Source: CBFGWV01 sp965652545
Lineage (GTDB): Bacteria; Pseudomonadota; Gammaproteobacteria; Competibacterales; Competibacteraceae
Direction of reading: 5' to 3'
NCBI GenBank assembly: GCA_965652545.1
Contig: CBFGWV010000001.1
Span: 26,443 to 90,442 of the forward strand
DNA: 64,000 nucleotides
Positions 55,272 through 64,000 of this stretch are shown in pieces. Position 1 is the first letter of the stretch, and every line of letters starts with the position of its first letter. The notes under the pieces were generated by a model. The model had not been told where the DNA came from, made no database searches, and saw nothing but the letters and a program-made list of their open reading frames with translations. The translations under genes were made by a program, and so were the position numbers.

Positions 55272-56101
55272 GTTATCGCCACGCTTTCCATGCCGGTAAT
55301 TTCGCCGATGTGGTCAAGCATCTGGTCCTGGTGGGTCTGATCGATGCGTTGCAAGCCAAGCCCGGCGGGCTGACGATCATGGACACCCACGCCGGTGCGG
55401 GGGCCTATCGGCTGGATGACGATCGCGCGCTGCAGACCGGTGAAGCGGCGGCGGGTATCGGAGCGCTGCGCGGCACGCCCGCGGAGCCGGACAGCATGCT
55501 CGCCCGCTATCTGACGCTGTGCGACCGCTGGGCCGAGGACCATCCGGCCGCCTATCCCGGTTCGCCGGCACTGATCGCGCAGTTGCTGCGCCCGCAGGAC
55601 CGCCTCATCGCCTGCGAGTTGCACCCCGAGGACCACGCGATATTGAAGGCGCGGTTTCGCGGCAACCCCCAGGTAGCCGTACATCGGCGGGATGGTTTCG
55701 AAGCCGTGCGCGCATTGTTGCCGCCGCAGGGCAGCCCGCGCGGTCTGCTGTTCATGGACCCCGCCTACGAGACGGCGGGGGAGTTCGAGCGCGTGGCGGC
55801 GGCGGTGCTTGAAGCCCATCGGCGCTGGCGTGCCGGCGTGCAGGCGATCTGGTATCCACTGCTGGCACGCAAGCCGGCCACGGCTTTGCTGAATGCCGTG
55901 CGCCAGGCCGGCTTGCCCAATACGATGGTGGCGGAGCTGGCCTTGTTGCCGGCCGACGCGCCGCTGGGCATGACCGGCTGCGCTATGCTGCTGGTCAACA
56001 CACCCTGGCCGGTGCAGCAGAACATCGCCGCCTGGCTGCAAACCCTGCATAGCCGCTTGTCGCCCGGCGGCGAGGGCGGTAGCCGGGTGGAGATACTGTG
56101 A
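55265..56101 (+). CDS. rlmJ: 23S rRNA (adenine(2030)-N6)-methyltransferase
   Basis: 278 residues beginning MLSYRHAFHAGNFADVVKHL, the characteristic RlmJ N-terminus. SAM-binding region IMDTHAGAGAYRL. Catalytic motif IV reads LLFMDPAYETAGEF in place of the usual DPPYE. CAMLLVNTPWPVQQNIAAWLQTL is the conserved C-terminal block. It methylates A2030 of 23S rRNA. The Ala for Pro change in motif IV is a mild variant. Confidence 0.94.
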   Translation: MLSYRHAFHAGNFADVVKHLVLVGLIDALQAKPGGLTIMDTHAGAGAYRLDDDRALQTGEAAAGIGALRGTPAEPDSMLARYLTLCDRWAEDHPAAYPGSPALIAQLLRPQDRLIACELHPEDHAILKARFRGNPQVAVHRRDGFEAVRALLPPQGSPRGLLFMDPAYETAGEFERVAAAVLEAHRRWRAGVQAIWYPLLARKPATALLNAVRQAGLPNTMVAELALLPADAPLGMTGCAMLLVNTPWPVQQNIAAWLQTLHSRLSPGGEGGSRVEIL

Positions 56102-56114
56102 CCTGTCACGGCGA

Positions 56115-56999
56115 ATGGCGATCAACACGGAGGATGGACAGCGCGTGGCCCTGGAAACCCTGGTCGATGTAACAACGCTTCGCGAGAAGCTGGACGATCC
56201 CACATGGCGGGTGGTGGACTGCCGCCATAACCTCATGGCCCCCGAGGCCGGACGCGAGGCCTACCGGCAGGCGCACATACCCGGTGCGGTGTACGCGCAC
56301 CTGGATGAGGACCTGGCCGGGCCGATCACCCCGGCCAGCGGCCGCCACCCCTTGCCGGAACCTGCCGAGCTCGCCCGTACGCTGGGGCGCTGGGGAATAA
56401 ACCGCCAGACCCAGGTCGTGGTCTATGACGACGCTGGCGGCGCCATCGCCGCCCGCCTGTGGTGGCTGCTGCGCTGGCTGGGACACCGCAGCTGTGCGGT
56501 ACTCGACGGTGGCTGGCAGGCCTGGACCGCCGCGGGTGCACCGGTGACCGACGCGGTGCCGCAGATCGAGCCGGTCGAGTTCGCCATCCGTCACGGCGAT
56601 AGTCTGGCGTGGGTCGATGAGGCCTATCTGCTGATGAACCTGCACAGCCATCGCGATCTGGTCATCGATGCCCGCGCCGCGCCCCGATATCGCGGCGAGG
56701 TGGAGCCTATCGACCCGGTGGCCGGTCATGTGCCCGCGGCAGTCAACCTGCCGTTCGACGGTAACCTGGACGAGAACGGCCGCTTCCGCCCGCCCCAGGC
56801 GCTGGCTCAGCGCTTCCAGGCCGTGCTGGGCGATCGTGGGCCGGGCAGTGCGGTACACATGTGCGGGTCGGGCGTGACCGCCTGCCACAACCTGCTGGCG
56901 ATGGAGGTCGCCGGGCTCACCGGTTCGCGCCTGTACCCGGGGTCCTGGAGCCAGTGGATTCGCGACCCCGACCGGCCGGTGGCCCGTGGCGACGAGTAA
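56115..56999 (+). CDS. Thiosulfate/3-mercaptopyruvate sulfurtransferase (two rhodanese domains)
   Basis: 294 residues with an inactive N-terminal rhodanese domain (WRVVDCRHNLMAPEAGREAY, IPGAVYAHLDEDLAG) and an active C-terminal one with C250 in HMCGSGVTACHNL, the CGSGVTA loop found in SseA-type mercaptopyruvate sulfurtransferases. It transfers sulfane sulfur to cyanide or thiols in the cytoplasm. Separate from rlmJ by 13 nt and from the next gene by 15 nt. Confidence 0.93.
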   Translation: MAINTEDGQRVALETLVDVTTLREKLDDPTWRVVDCRHNLMAPEAGREAYRQAHIPGAVYAHLDEDLAGPITPASGRHPLPEPAELARTLGRWGINRQTQVVVYDDAGGAIAARLWWLLRWLGHRSCAVLDGGWQAWTAAGAPVTDAVPQIEPVEFAIRHGDSLAWVDEAYLLMNLHSHRDLVIDARAAPRYRGEVEPIDPVAGHVPAAVNLPFDGNLDENGRFRPPQALAQRFQAVLGDRGPGSAVHMCGSGVTACHNLLAMEVAGLTGSRLYPGSWSQWIRDPDRPVARGDE

Positions 57000-57014
57000 G
57001 CCGTCTGCCCTCGC

Positions 57015-57797
57015 ATGTGCCTGATCCTGCTCGCGTTGGGGGTCAGCCGGCGCTTTCCGGTGGTGCTCGCGGCCAACCGCGACGAGTTCTACGCGCGGCC
57101 CAGCCAGCGCCTGGCGGCGTGGGACGGCCCGGACGGCATCCTCGGTGGCCGTGATGCGCAAGGCGGGGGGACGTGGATGGCACTGAGTCGCCAGGGTCGC
57201 TTTGCCGCGGTCACCAATGTGCGCGCAGCCGGCGTGCCGCGGGCCGGGCCGCGTTCACGTGGCGGTCTGGTGACGGACTTCCTCGCCGGTGAGCGCAGCG
57301 CGCGGGCGTACCTGGCCGATGTGCTCCACCGTCGTGATGAGTATGGCGGGTTCAACCTGTTACTGGCCGATGCGTCCGGCTGGTTCGTCGGCGGCTGTCT
57401 GGACCCCTCGCCGCGACGGTTGACGCGTGGCCTGTACGGGTTGTCGAATCACCGCCTCGATACGCCTTGGCCGAAGGTCGTCCACGGCCGCCGCGGGTTG
57501 GCGAGCATCCTCGCCAATGACGACGACGGCATCCTGCCCTCCTTGATGACGCTGCTGGGCGACAACCGGCAGGCGCCCGATGAACGCTTGCCGACGACCG
57601 GCATCGGCTTGGAGCGCGAGCGCGTGCTCTCGCCACTGTGCATCCACAGCCCTGACTACGGCACGCGGGTGTCCTCCGTCATGATCATGAATCACGACCG
57701 TGTCATCGACCTGGTTGAACGACCGCGCGCAACCGTCGACGGCCACGACGACGTCCGCCTGCGTTGGGCGCTCGATCACGCCTTGGCGTCCGGATGA
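57015..57797 (+). CDS. NRDE-family (TANGO2-like) protein
   Basis: 260 residues starting MCLILLALGVSRRFPVVLAANRDEFYARPS. The AANRDE motif names the family, and Cys2 would become the N-terminal nucleophile after Met removal. WDGPDGILGGRDAQGGGTWMAL and VTNVRAAGVPR follow the family pattern. The fold is Ntn-hydrolase-like. TANGO2 relatives are linked to haem or lipid handling. The bacterial role is unclear. Overlaps the next gene by 4 nt. Confidence 0.9.
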   Translation: MCLILLALGVSRRFPVVLAANRDEFYARPSQRLAAWDGPDGILGGRDAQGGGTWMALSRQGRFAAVTNVRAAGVPRAGPRSRGGLVTDFLAGERSARAYLADVLHRRDEYGGFNLLLADASGWFVGGCLDPSPRRLTRGLYGLSNHRLDTPWPKVVHGRRGLASILANDDDGILPSLMTLLGDNRQAPDERLPTTGIGLERERVLSPLCIHSPDYGTRVSSVMIMNHDRVIDLVERPRATVDGHDDVRLRWALDHALASG

Positions 57798-58558
57798 TGG
57801 CCGGCACCTTCAAGGACCATTTCTCGTCGCGCGCCGCGGACTACGCGACGTTCCGGCCGTCATACCCCGATGCGCTCGCCGACTATCTGGCCTCGATCGC
57901 CCCGGCGCGGGCGCTCGCCCTGGATTGCGGCTGTGGCACCGGGCAGTTGTCGGTGCTGCTGGCGGCGCATTTCGAGCAGGTGGTCGCCACGGATGCCAGC
58001 GCGCAGCAGATCGCACACGCGACGGCCGCGCCGCGGGTGACTTATCGCCATGCACCGGCCGAGACCTCCGGCCTGGCGGATGGACGCGTCGACCTGGTCA
58101 CGGTCGCCCAGGCAGCCCACTGGTTCGATCTGGACGCCTTCTATACCGAAGTGCGCTGGGTGCTCAAGCCGGGCGGCGTGTTGGCTCTGATGACCTATGG
58201 CGTCATCGAGGCGGACGGTGCGGTGGGGGCGGTGCTGTCGCATTTCTACCAGTCGGTCGTCGGGCCGTACTGGCCGGCAGAGCGTCGACATGTGGAGACC
58301 GGCTATCGCCTGCTGCCGTTTCCATTTTCCGAGCTCACCCCGCCGCCGTTGTCCATGCGCGCCCTCTGGAGTGCCGATCAACTGCTGGGGTATGTGGACA
58401 CCTGGTCCGCCGTCCGCAAGGCAGAAGACGCCCTGGGGCGCGGGCCGTACGAGGCGTTCGCCCGCGATCTGCTGACGGCCTGGGGGCCTGCGGACACCCG
58501 CCGCGAGATCCGTTGGCCGCTGAGTATGCGTGTAGGGCGCTCCCCCTGGCTGACGTAG
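57794..58558 (+). CDS. Class I SAM-dependent methyltransferase
   Basis: 254 residues: FKDHFSSRAADYATFRPSYPDALADYL is the start typical of TMT1/YafE-like small-molecule methyltransferases. SAM motif I ALDCGCGTGQLSVLL, then VDLVTVAQAAHWFDLDAFY and LKPGGVLALMTYG. ATG 57794 overlaps the NRDE stop. Acceptor unknown. Confidence 0.9.
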   Translation: MMAGTFKDHFSSRAADYATFRPSYPDALADYLASIAPARALALDCGCGTGQLSVLLAAHFEQVVATDASAQQIAHATAAPRVTYRHAPAETSGLADGRVDLVTVAQAAHWFDLDAFYTEVRWVLKPGGVLALMTYGVIEADGAVGAVLSHFYQSVVGPYWPAERRHVETGYRLLPFPFSELTPPPLSMRALWSADQLLGYVDTWSAVRKAEDALGRGPYEAFARDLLTAWGPADTRREIRWPLSMRVGRSPWLT

Positions 58559-58607
58559 GCGGCATACCCGGCGTTGTAGGCCCCCCCACTGCACGGCGTG
58601 TTTGCGA

Positions 58608-60497
58608 TCAGTGATCGGGAATCCCGACCGCCGCGCCGGCATGACGGAGCAGGGCGACGACATGCTCGGGAAGGGTGTCGAAGGCAACGAAAAAGTCGCG
58701 GCAGCGGTACTGCGGGTCGAGTCGCCGGACCTCGCGCGCGAACGCTGCCGCGCCATCCGCGATGCCGGCGATCGACAGCGTCATGGCGGCCAGGGTGAGG
58801 ATGTGCGCATGTGCGTTCGGCTGGCGTGCCGCGCGCATCGCCCAGATGGCTGCCGCCTCGTAATCGCCGCAGCCGAGTTTCAATAATGTCCGCCCGGCGT
58901 CCATACCAAAACGCAGCGGATCGAACGGGCTGAGCCGCTGCGCCCGATCCAGCGCCGAAACGGCGCGCTTCGGGTCGCCGCCGAGGGCATTCACAATGCC
59001 GATCGCATAGTGGCCGAAGGCGTAGCTCGGACTGAGCGCGACGGCCGCTGACAGATTGTCGTCAGCCGCCTCGCGCATGCCGTTGAGCCACAGTGCCCGC
59101 CCCATGGCGGTCTGCACGAAGGCGTCGCGGCTGTCGACGGCCAGGCCGTCACGTGCCGTGCGCAGTGCCGCCTCGCGGGTCTGCTCGCAATCCTCGCCGG
59201 CCCAATGGATGAACGAGCGACGGAAACAGGTGGAGGATTTGCCGGCGTAGGCCCGTGCAAGTCCGCGATCCAGGCGGATGGCGGTGTCGAAATACCCGCC
59301 GGCGAGGTCGTTGTCCGCGCGCGTATAACGCAGGCTGTGCCAGGCACCGCGATGATAGGCGCCCCAGGCGTCGAGCCGGGGGGGCGCGGCGAGTGTTCGT
59401 TGGCGCTCGGCGGTGTCGACGCCGCCCTCGAGCATGCCGAGGATGGCATCGATGATCTCATCCTCGATCTCGAACAGCTTCTCGGCGCTGCGGTCGTAAC
59501 GCTCGCTCCAGAGGCTTTTGCGGCTTTCCGCCTCGCACAAGTCGACCGTCACCCGCACCCGCTGCGCTCTCTGCACCAGAGAGCCGGTCAGTACATAGCG
59601 CACGCCCAGCTCGTGTCCGACGGTGCGCAGGTCGATGTCCGCCCTGCGGTAACGGAACGACGAGCCGCGCGCGATCACGAACAGCCGGTCCACCCGGGCC
59701 AGTAGGGTGATGATATCGGCAGCGATACCGTCGGCCATGCCGCCGGGGTCCTCCGGGCCGGATACGGAGGTGAACGGCAACACGGCGATGGATGGCTTGT
59801 CGGGCAGGCACAGGGTTTGGCTGTCACCCGACTGCGACGCCGCGCTCGCGATGTCGTCGAGTACGCTGTTGCCGGCTGTGAGGATGGTGCGGGCGGAAGC
59901 CGCGGCCCGCGGCAACGGTGGCGGCGTGGGCGACGGGAGCGTCCGGCGTTCGCGGGCGAGGGCGATGCGCTTGTCGGCCGGGGAGTGTGCGGCCATGGCA
60001 TCGAGCACGCGCAGGTGCATGGCCCGAAAGGCATGACGGCGCTCGATCAGCCACGCCTGATACTGCGGACACGCGGGCAGTTCGAGGCCCTCGAGAAATT
60101 CCCCCCGAAACTGGCCGATCAATTCGGCGAGCTGCCCATCGTCCAGTGCGGGGAGATTCGCCACGACGGCCTCGATGCTCGGTGCATCGACCGTCATGGC
60201 GGAGAGGTCCAGCCTAACGTTTTCGCGGTCCGCCTGGAGGCGTCGGCACGCCGCGTCGTCGACCAGGCCGCGCAGCCGGTTCAGGCTCCAGCGCAGCGAG
60301 CTGCGCGGGTCATCGGCGCCCTCCCAGAAGATCTCGCACAAGCGCTCGCGGCGCAGCGGTTGCGGGCTGAGCGCCAAGTAAGCCAGCAGCGCACGGGTTT
60401 TCTTCGAGGGTGGTAGCGTCGTGGGGGCTTCGCCGCGCGAGAGCGTCAGCGACCCGAGGACGCGAAGGGTGAGGGGCTTCTGATTCACGGACGGCAT
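58608..60497 (-). CDS. SARP-like winged-helix regulator with TolB-like and TPR domains
   Basis: 629 residues. The N-terminal winged helix (LTLRVLGSLTLSRGEAPTTLPPSKKTRALLAYLALS) and BTAD-like helices (to about 170) resemble SARP/adenylate-cyclase-associated regulators. A middle module (IAVLPFTSVSGPEDPGGMADGI, DIDLRTVGHELGVRYVLTGSLV) is the CadC/TolB-like nucleotide-cyclase-associated domain. C-terminal TPR units run from about 390 to 600. No cyclase domain is present and the protein is soluble. ATG 60497 chosen. The frame extends 69 nt further, across the start of the divergent gene. Confidence 0.85.
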   Translation of the reverse strand: MPSVNQKPLTLRVLGSLTLSRGEAPTTLPPSKKTRALLAYLALSPQPLRRERLCEIFWEGADDPRSSLRWSLNRLRGLVDDAACRRLQADRENVRLDLSAMTVDAPSIEAVVANLPALDDGQLAELIGQFRGEFLEGLELPACPQYQAWLIERRHAFRAMHLRVLDAMAAHSPADKRIALARERRTLPSPTPPPLPRAAASARTILTAGNSVLDDIASAASQSGDSQTLCLPDKPSIAVLPFTSVSGPEDPGGMADGIAADIITLLARVDRLFVIARGSSFRYRRADIDLRTVGHELGVRYVLTGSLVQRAQRVRVTVDLCEAESRKSLWSERYDRSAEKLFEIEDEIIDAILGMLEGGVDTAERQRTLAAPPRLDAWGAYHRGAWHSLRYTRADNDLAGGYFDTAIRLDRGLARAYAGKSSTCFRRSFIHWAGEDCEQTREAALRTARDGLAVDSRDAFVQTAMGRALWLNGMREAADDNLSAAVALSPSYAFGHYAIGIVNALGGDPKRAVSALDRAQRLSPFDPLRFGMDAGRTLLKLGCGDYEAAAIWAMRAARQPNAHAHILTLAAMTLSIAGIADGAAAFAREVRRLDPQYRCRDFFVAFDTLPEHVVALLRHAGAAVGIPDH

Positions 60498-60577
60498 TAT
60501 GATGCGCGATGGCGCTTGACGCGACCACCGCCGGTTAACGAAGCTCGCCATCGGACATGGATGCAAAAGGCGGTTGG

Positions 60578-62040
60578 ATGTACAAGCGAACCGGCATGCT
60601 GGCGGTTGCGGCGCTTTGCGTGCTCACCTCACCGGCCTCGCCCGCACGCCAGGTCGGCGAGGTCGACTTCCAGCCGTGCACCATCACCGCCCTGGGCGAT
60701 GCCTGGGTCAAAGCGGCCCAGTGCGCCAGCGTCGAGGTGGCTGAGGACCATGACCACCCGGACGGCCGTCGCATCACCCTGGCGCTGGCGTTGATCCCGG
60801 CGCGGCGGCCGGTTGCCATAGCAGACCCGGTCGTCTTCCTGGCCGGCGGGCCGGGGCAGTCGGCGATCGAGTCCTACTACACCATTGCGCAGGCGCTGGA
60901 GCGCTTGCGCAACGACCGCGACATCCTGCTCATCGACCAGCGCGGCACGGGCGGCTCGAACGCCTTGCACTGCGAGATGCCCGACGCGGCCGGCTTGGCG
61001 GAACCCTCCGACGCGCAACTGCGCGCCATCGCCGAAGACTGTCTGGCTGCGCTGGGCGAGCGCGCCGACGTGCGTCACTACACCACCGTCGATGCGGTTC
61101 GCGATCTGGAAACCGTGCGCCAGCGCCTGGGCGCGCCGGCCTTCAACCTCATCGGTACCTCCTACGGCACCCGTGTGGCGCTGGACTACCTGCGTCGCTA
61201 TCCGGCGGCCGTGCGCACGCTCGTGCTCGATGGCGTCGTGCCGCCGCAACTGGCGCTGGGCCAGGAGCACGCGCGCAACCTGGAGACGGCGCTGGCGCGT
61301 ATCTTTGCCGCCTGCACCGAGAGCGACGCGTGCCGACAGCGCTTCGGCGACCCGGCGGCCACCTTGGCGACCTTGCGCGCGCGGCTGGCCGAGGCGCCCA
61401 TGCCGGTGACCCTGCCCAACCCCCGCACCCATGCGCGTGAAGAGGCTTCGCTCACCGCCGCGACATTGGCCGGGGTGGTGCGCTTCTACGCCTACCTGCC
61501 GGAGTTCGCGACCACCTTGCCGCTACTGCTCGACCACGCCGTGGCGGGCGACCCGCGGCCGCTGATCGCCCAGGGCGAGATGTTGTTCGCGGACCTCCAG
61601 CGCGGCATCGCCTGGGGCATGCAGCTGTCGGTGACCTGCAGCGAGGACGCCGACTTGTTGCAGCCGGTAGCGGCCGACGCCGACACGCTGATGGGCAACA
61701 GCCTGCAGGAACTTGCCGCGAGCCAGTGCGCGGTGTGGCCGCACAAGCCGCGCCCGGCGGACTTTCACGACCCCGTCCGCGCCGACAAGCCGGTGCTGCT
61801 GTTGTCCGGCGAGTGGGACCCGGTCACCCCCGCGCGCTATGGCGACACCGTCGCGCAGGACCTGCCGAACGCCCGCCATCTGGTGGTCAAAGGCGCCGGC
61901 CACATCACCCTGGCGCAAGGCTGCGTCCCCAAACTGCTCGAGCGTTTCATCGACACCGCCGACGCCGTGTCGCTCGACGCCGACTGCCTCGCCCCATTGG
62001 AGACGCCCCCGTTCTTCCTGAGCTTTCAGGGCCCGGCGCC

Positions 62041-62044
<4 letters not shown>
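60578..62044 (+). CDS. Secreted alpha/beta-hydrolase (proline iminopeptidase/tripeptidyl-aminopeptidase type)
   Basis: 488 residues: signal peptide (MYKRTGMLAVAALCVLTSPAS). The AB-hydrolase core has the oxyanion segment VVFLAGGPGQSAIESY, DILLIDQRGTGGSNAL and nucleophile loop LIGTSYGTRVALDYL (GTSYG). A large helical lid (about 230-370) and catalytic Asp/His in LLSGEWDPVTPARY and VKGAGHITLAQGC complete it. It would hydrolyse peptides or esters in the periplasm or outside. ATG 60557 is an alternative start. It overlaps the ABC ATPase gene by 4 nt. Confidence 0.9.
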
Positions 62045-62771
<727 letters not shown>

Positions 62772-62775
<4 letters not shown>

Positions 62776-63944
62776 GCGGCACCTGGGTCGTCTTTGTCAA
62801 AGAATGCATCGAGAACCTGCGCGACCGGCGCGCCTTGCTGTCGGCCCTGATCTACGGCCCGCTGCTCGGCCCGGTACTGTTCGCCGGGTTGATGACCTTT
62901 GTCCTGTCCCAGCAACTGGAGCAGGCGGAGAAACCGCTGCGGGTGCCGGTGATCGGCGCCGAGCACGCACCGAACCTCATGGCACACCTGCGGGCCGAGG
63001 GCATTGAGATCCTCCCCGCGCCCGAGGATGCCGAGCAGGCCATCGCCGACCAGGTGCACGACGTCATTTTGCGGGTGCCGGCATCCTTCCCCGTGCAGTG
63101 GGAAAAAGGCGAGCCGGCGAGGGTGGACCTGCTCCACGACAGTTCTCGCCAAGCGGCATCCACCGCCGTCGGGCGGCTGAACCAGACCCTGCAGGCCTAT
63201 GGCCGGCGCATCGGCACCCTGCGCATGCAACTGCGCGGCATTGCACCCAGCCTGGGCACCCCCATCGTCGTCGCCTCGCAGGACCTGTCCACCCCCCAGG
63301 CCAGGGCATCCATGCTCATGGCCATGCTGCCGTACTTTCTCATCCTGTCGGCCTTCATCGGGGGCATGTACCTGGCTATCGACGTCACCGCCGGCGAACG
63401 CGAGCGCCAGTCGCTGGAGCCCCTGCTGCTGACGCCGGTGACACCGGGCCGGATCCTCTGGGGCAAGTTCGCCGCCACCGCCGCCTTCGCCGCCGCATCG
63501 CTGCTGGTCTGCGTGCTCGCATTCGTCGTCTGCATGCGCTTCGTCCCGACCGACCAGTTCGGCCTGAGCCTCGCACTGCCGCTGGCCACCGTCGCCCCGG
63601 TCATCCTCGTCGTCCTGCCCATCGCCTTGCTCGCCGCCGGCGCCCAGATCATCGTCGCCTCGTTCGCCAAATCATTCCGCGAAGCGCAGACCTACCTGCA
63701 ATTCCTGATCCTGCTGCCCGCCGTGCCGAGCATCATGCTCGCCATCAACCCCGTCAGCGCCGCACCGTGGATGAAGCTCGTGCCCCTGTTCAGCCAAAGC
63801 GTGCTCATCACCCAACTGTTGCGCGGCGACACCGTGCCGGCCCGCGACATCGGCGCCGCCGTCCTGATGACCATTGCCGTGGCGCTCGTATTCGGTTGGA
63901 TCGCCACCCGCCTGTTCAGCCGCGAGCGCACCGTCCTCGGATAA
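62772..63944 (+). CDS. ABC-2 exporter permease (NatB-like)
   Basis: 390 residues: TM1 near the N-terminus (ALIYGPLLGPVLFAGLMTFVL), a periplasmic loop of about 150 residues, then five to six helices (LPYFLILSAFIGGMYLAIDV, FAAASLLVCVLAFVVCMRFV, LATVAPVILVVLPIALLAAGAQI). TAGERERQSLEPLLLTPV is the ABC-2 family motif. Start is GTG 62772 inside the ATPase stop. The permease completes the three-gene unit hydrolase-ATPase-permease. Confidence 0.92.
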
Positions 63945-64000
63945 TCCGCCAAGCAAACCACCCCACGCCACTGCCTGTGCGCAGCACACCTATCGAATCC

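Overview
The window is high-GC, densely packed chromosomal DNA of a Gram-negative bacterium. Gene content points to a free-living, respiring gammaproteobacterium, perhaps near the Ectothiorhodospiraceae/Chromatiales. Evidence: Slt-type lytic transglycosylases, RND efflux, RlmJ, ArgA fused to a GNAT domain, HemL with ThiE/ThiD and a rubredoxin, ETF-ubiquinone oxidoreductase, and many GTG starts with 1-4 bp gene overlaps. The species cannot be named from sequence alone.

Layout. 1-1334: two leftward lytic transglycosylases, the first cut by the window edge. 1466-7884: LacI regulator and a carbohydrate ABC importer with an MGH1-type (GH63-like) glycosidase, with a LacI-like palindrome upstream. 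7909-12863: a PHO-box-like site, polyphosphate kinase, a CYTH/CHAD protein, a membrane TPR-like protein and a DUF4124 protein, ending at a bidirectional terminator. 12928-16628: Bax-inhibitor-1 protein, ETF-QO and an MFS transporter, all leftward. 16790-20083: a branched-chain-amino-acid-type ABC transporter lacking its binding protein. 20112-23852: hemL, thiE, thiD, a small rubredoxin gene and a cyclic-nucleotide-type phosphodiesterase. 23936-28423: argA, a response regulator, a histidine kinase and argE. 28435-33492: two opposed TTAAGTT heptamer arrays, then a TetR-RND-adaptor efflux operon with several GACC-N3-GGTC palindromes at its promoter. 33748-34956: argG. 35051-40775: a PotD-like periplasmic protein coupled to a membrane GGDEF/EAL protein, followed by a HExxH protein, a lipid kinase-like protein and a metallophosphoesterase.

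41286-41397 is a MITE-like inverted repeat. 42183-51661 is the clearest accessory segment. It is a leftward, translationally coupled operon of seven genes: a single-TRD HsdS, HsdM, RhuM, a full HsdS, a HAD phosphatase, HsdR and a YgjP-like metallopeptidase. It is bracketed by a 34-bp direct repeat (32/34 identical), so it looks like an inserted type I restriction-modification island, although no integrase is present.

51708-64000 returns to ordinary chromosome: DUF6152 and DUF6644-like membrane genes, a TehA/SLAC1 transporter, tRNA-Ala(CGC) with a terminator, a TIGR04282 transferase, rlmJ, a rhodanese, an NRDE protein, a methyltransferase, a SARP-like TPR regulator, a secreted alpha/beta-hydrolase and an ABC-2 exporter.

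Most promising for new biology: the HAD/RhuM/metallopeptidase-bearing type I RM island with its flanking repeats, the NspS/MbaA-like polyamine/c-di-GMP pair with an uncharacterised HExxH partner, and the PHO-box/ppk/CHAD cluster.
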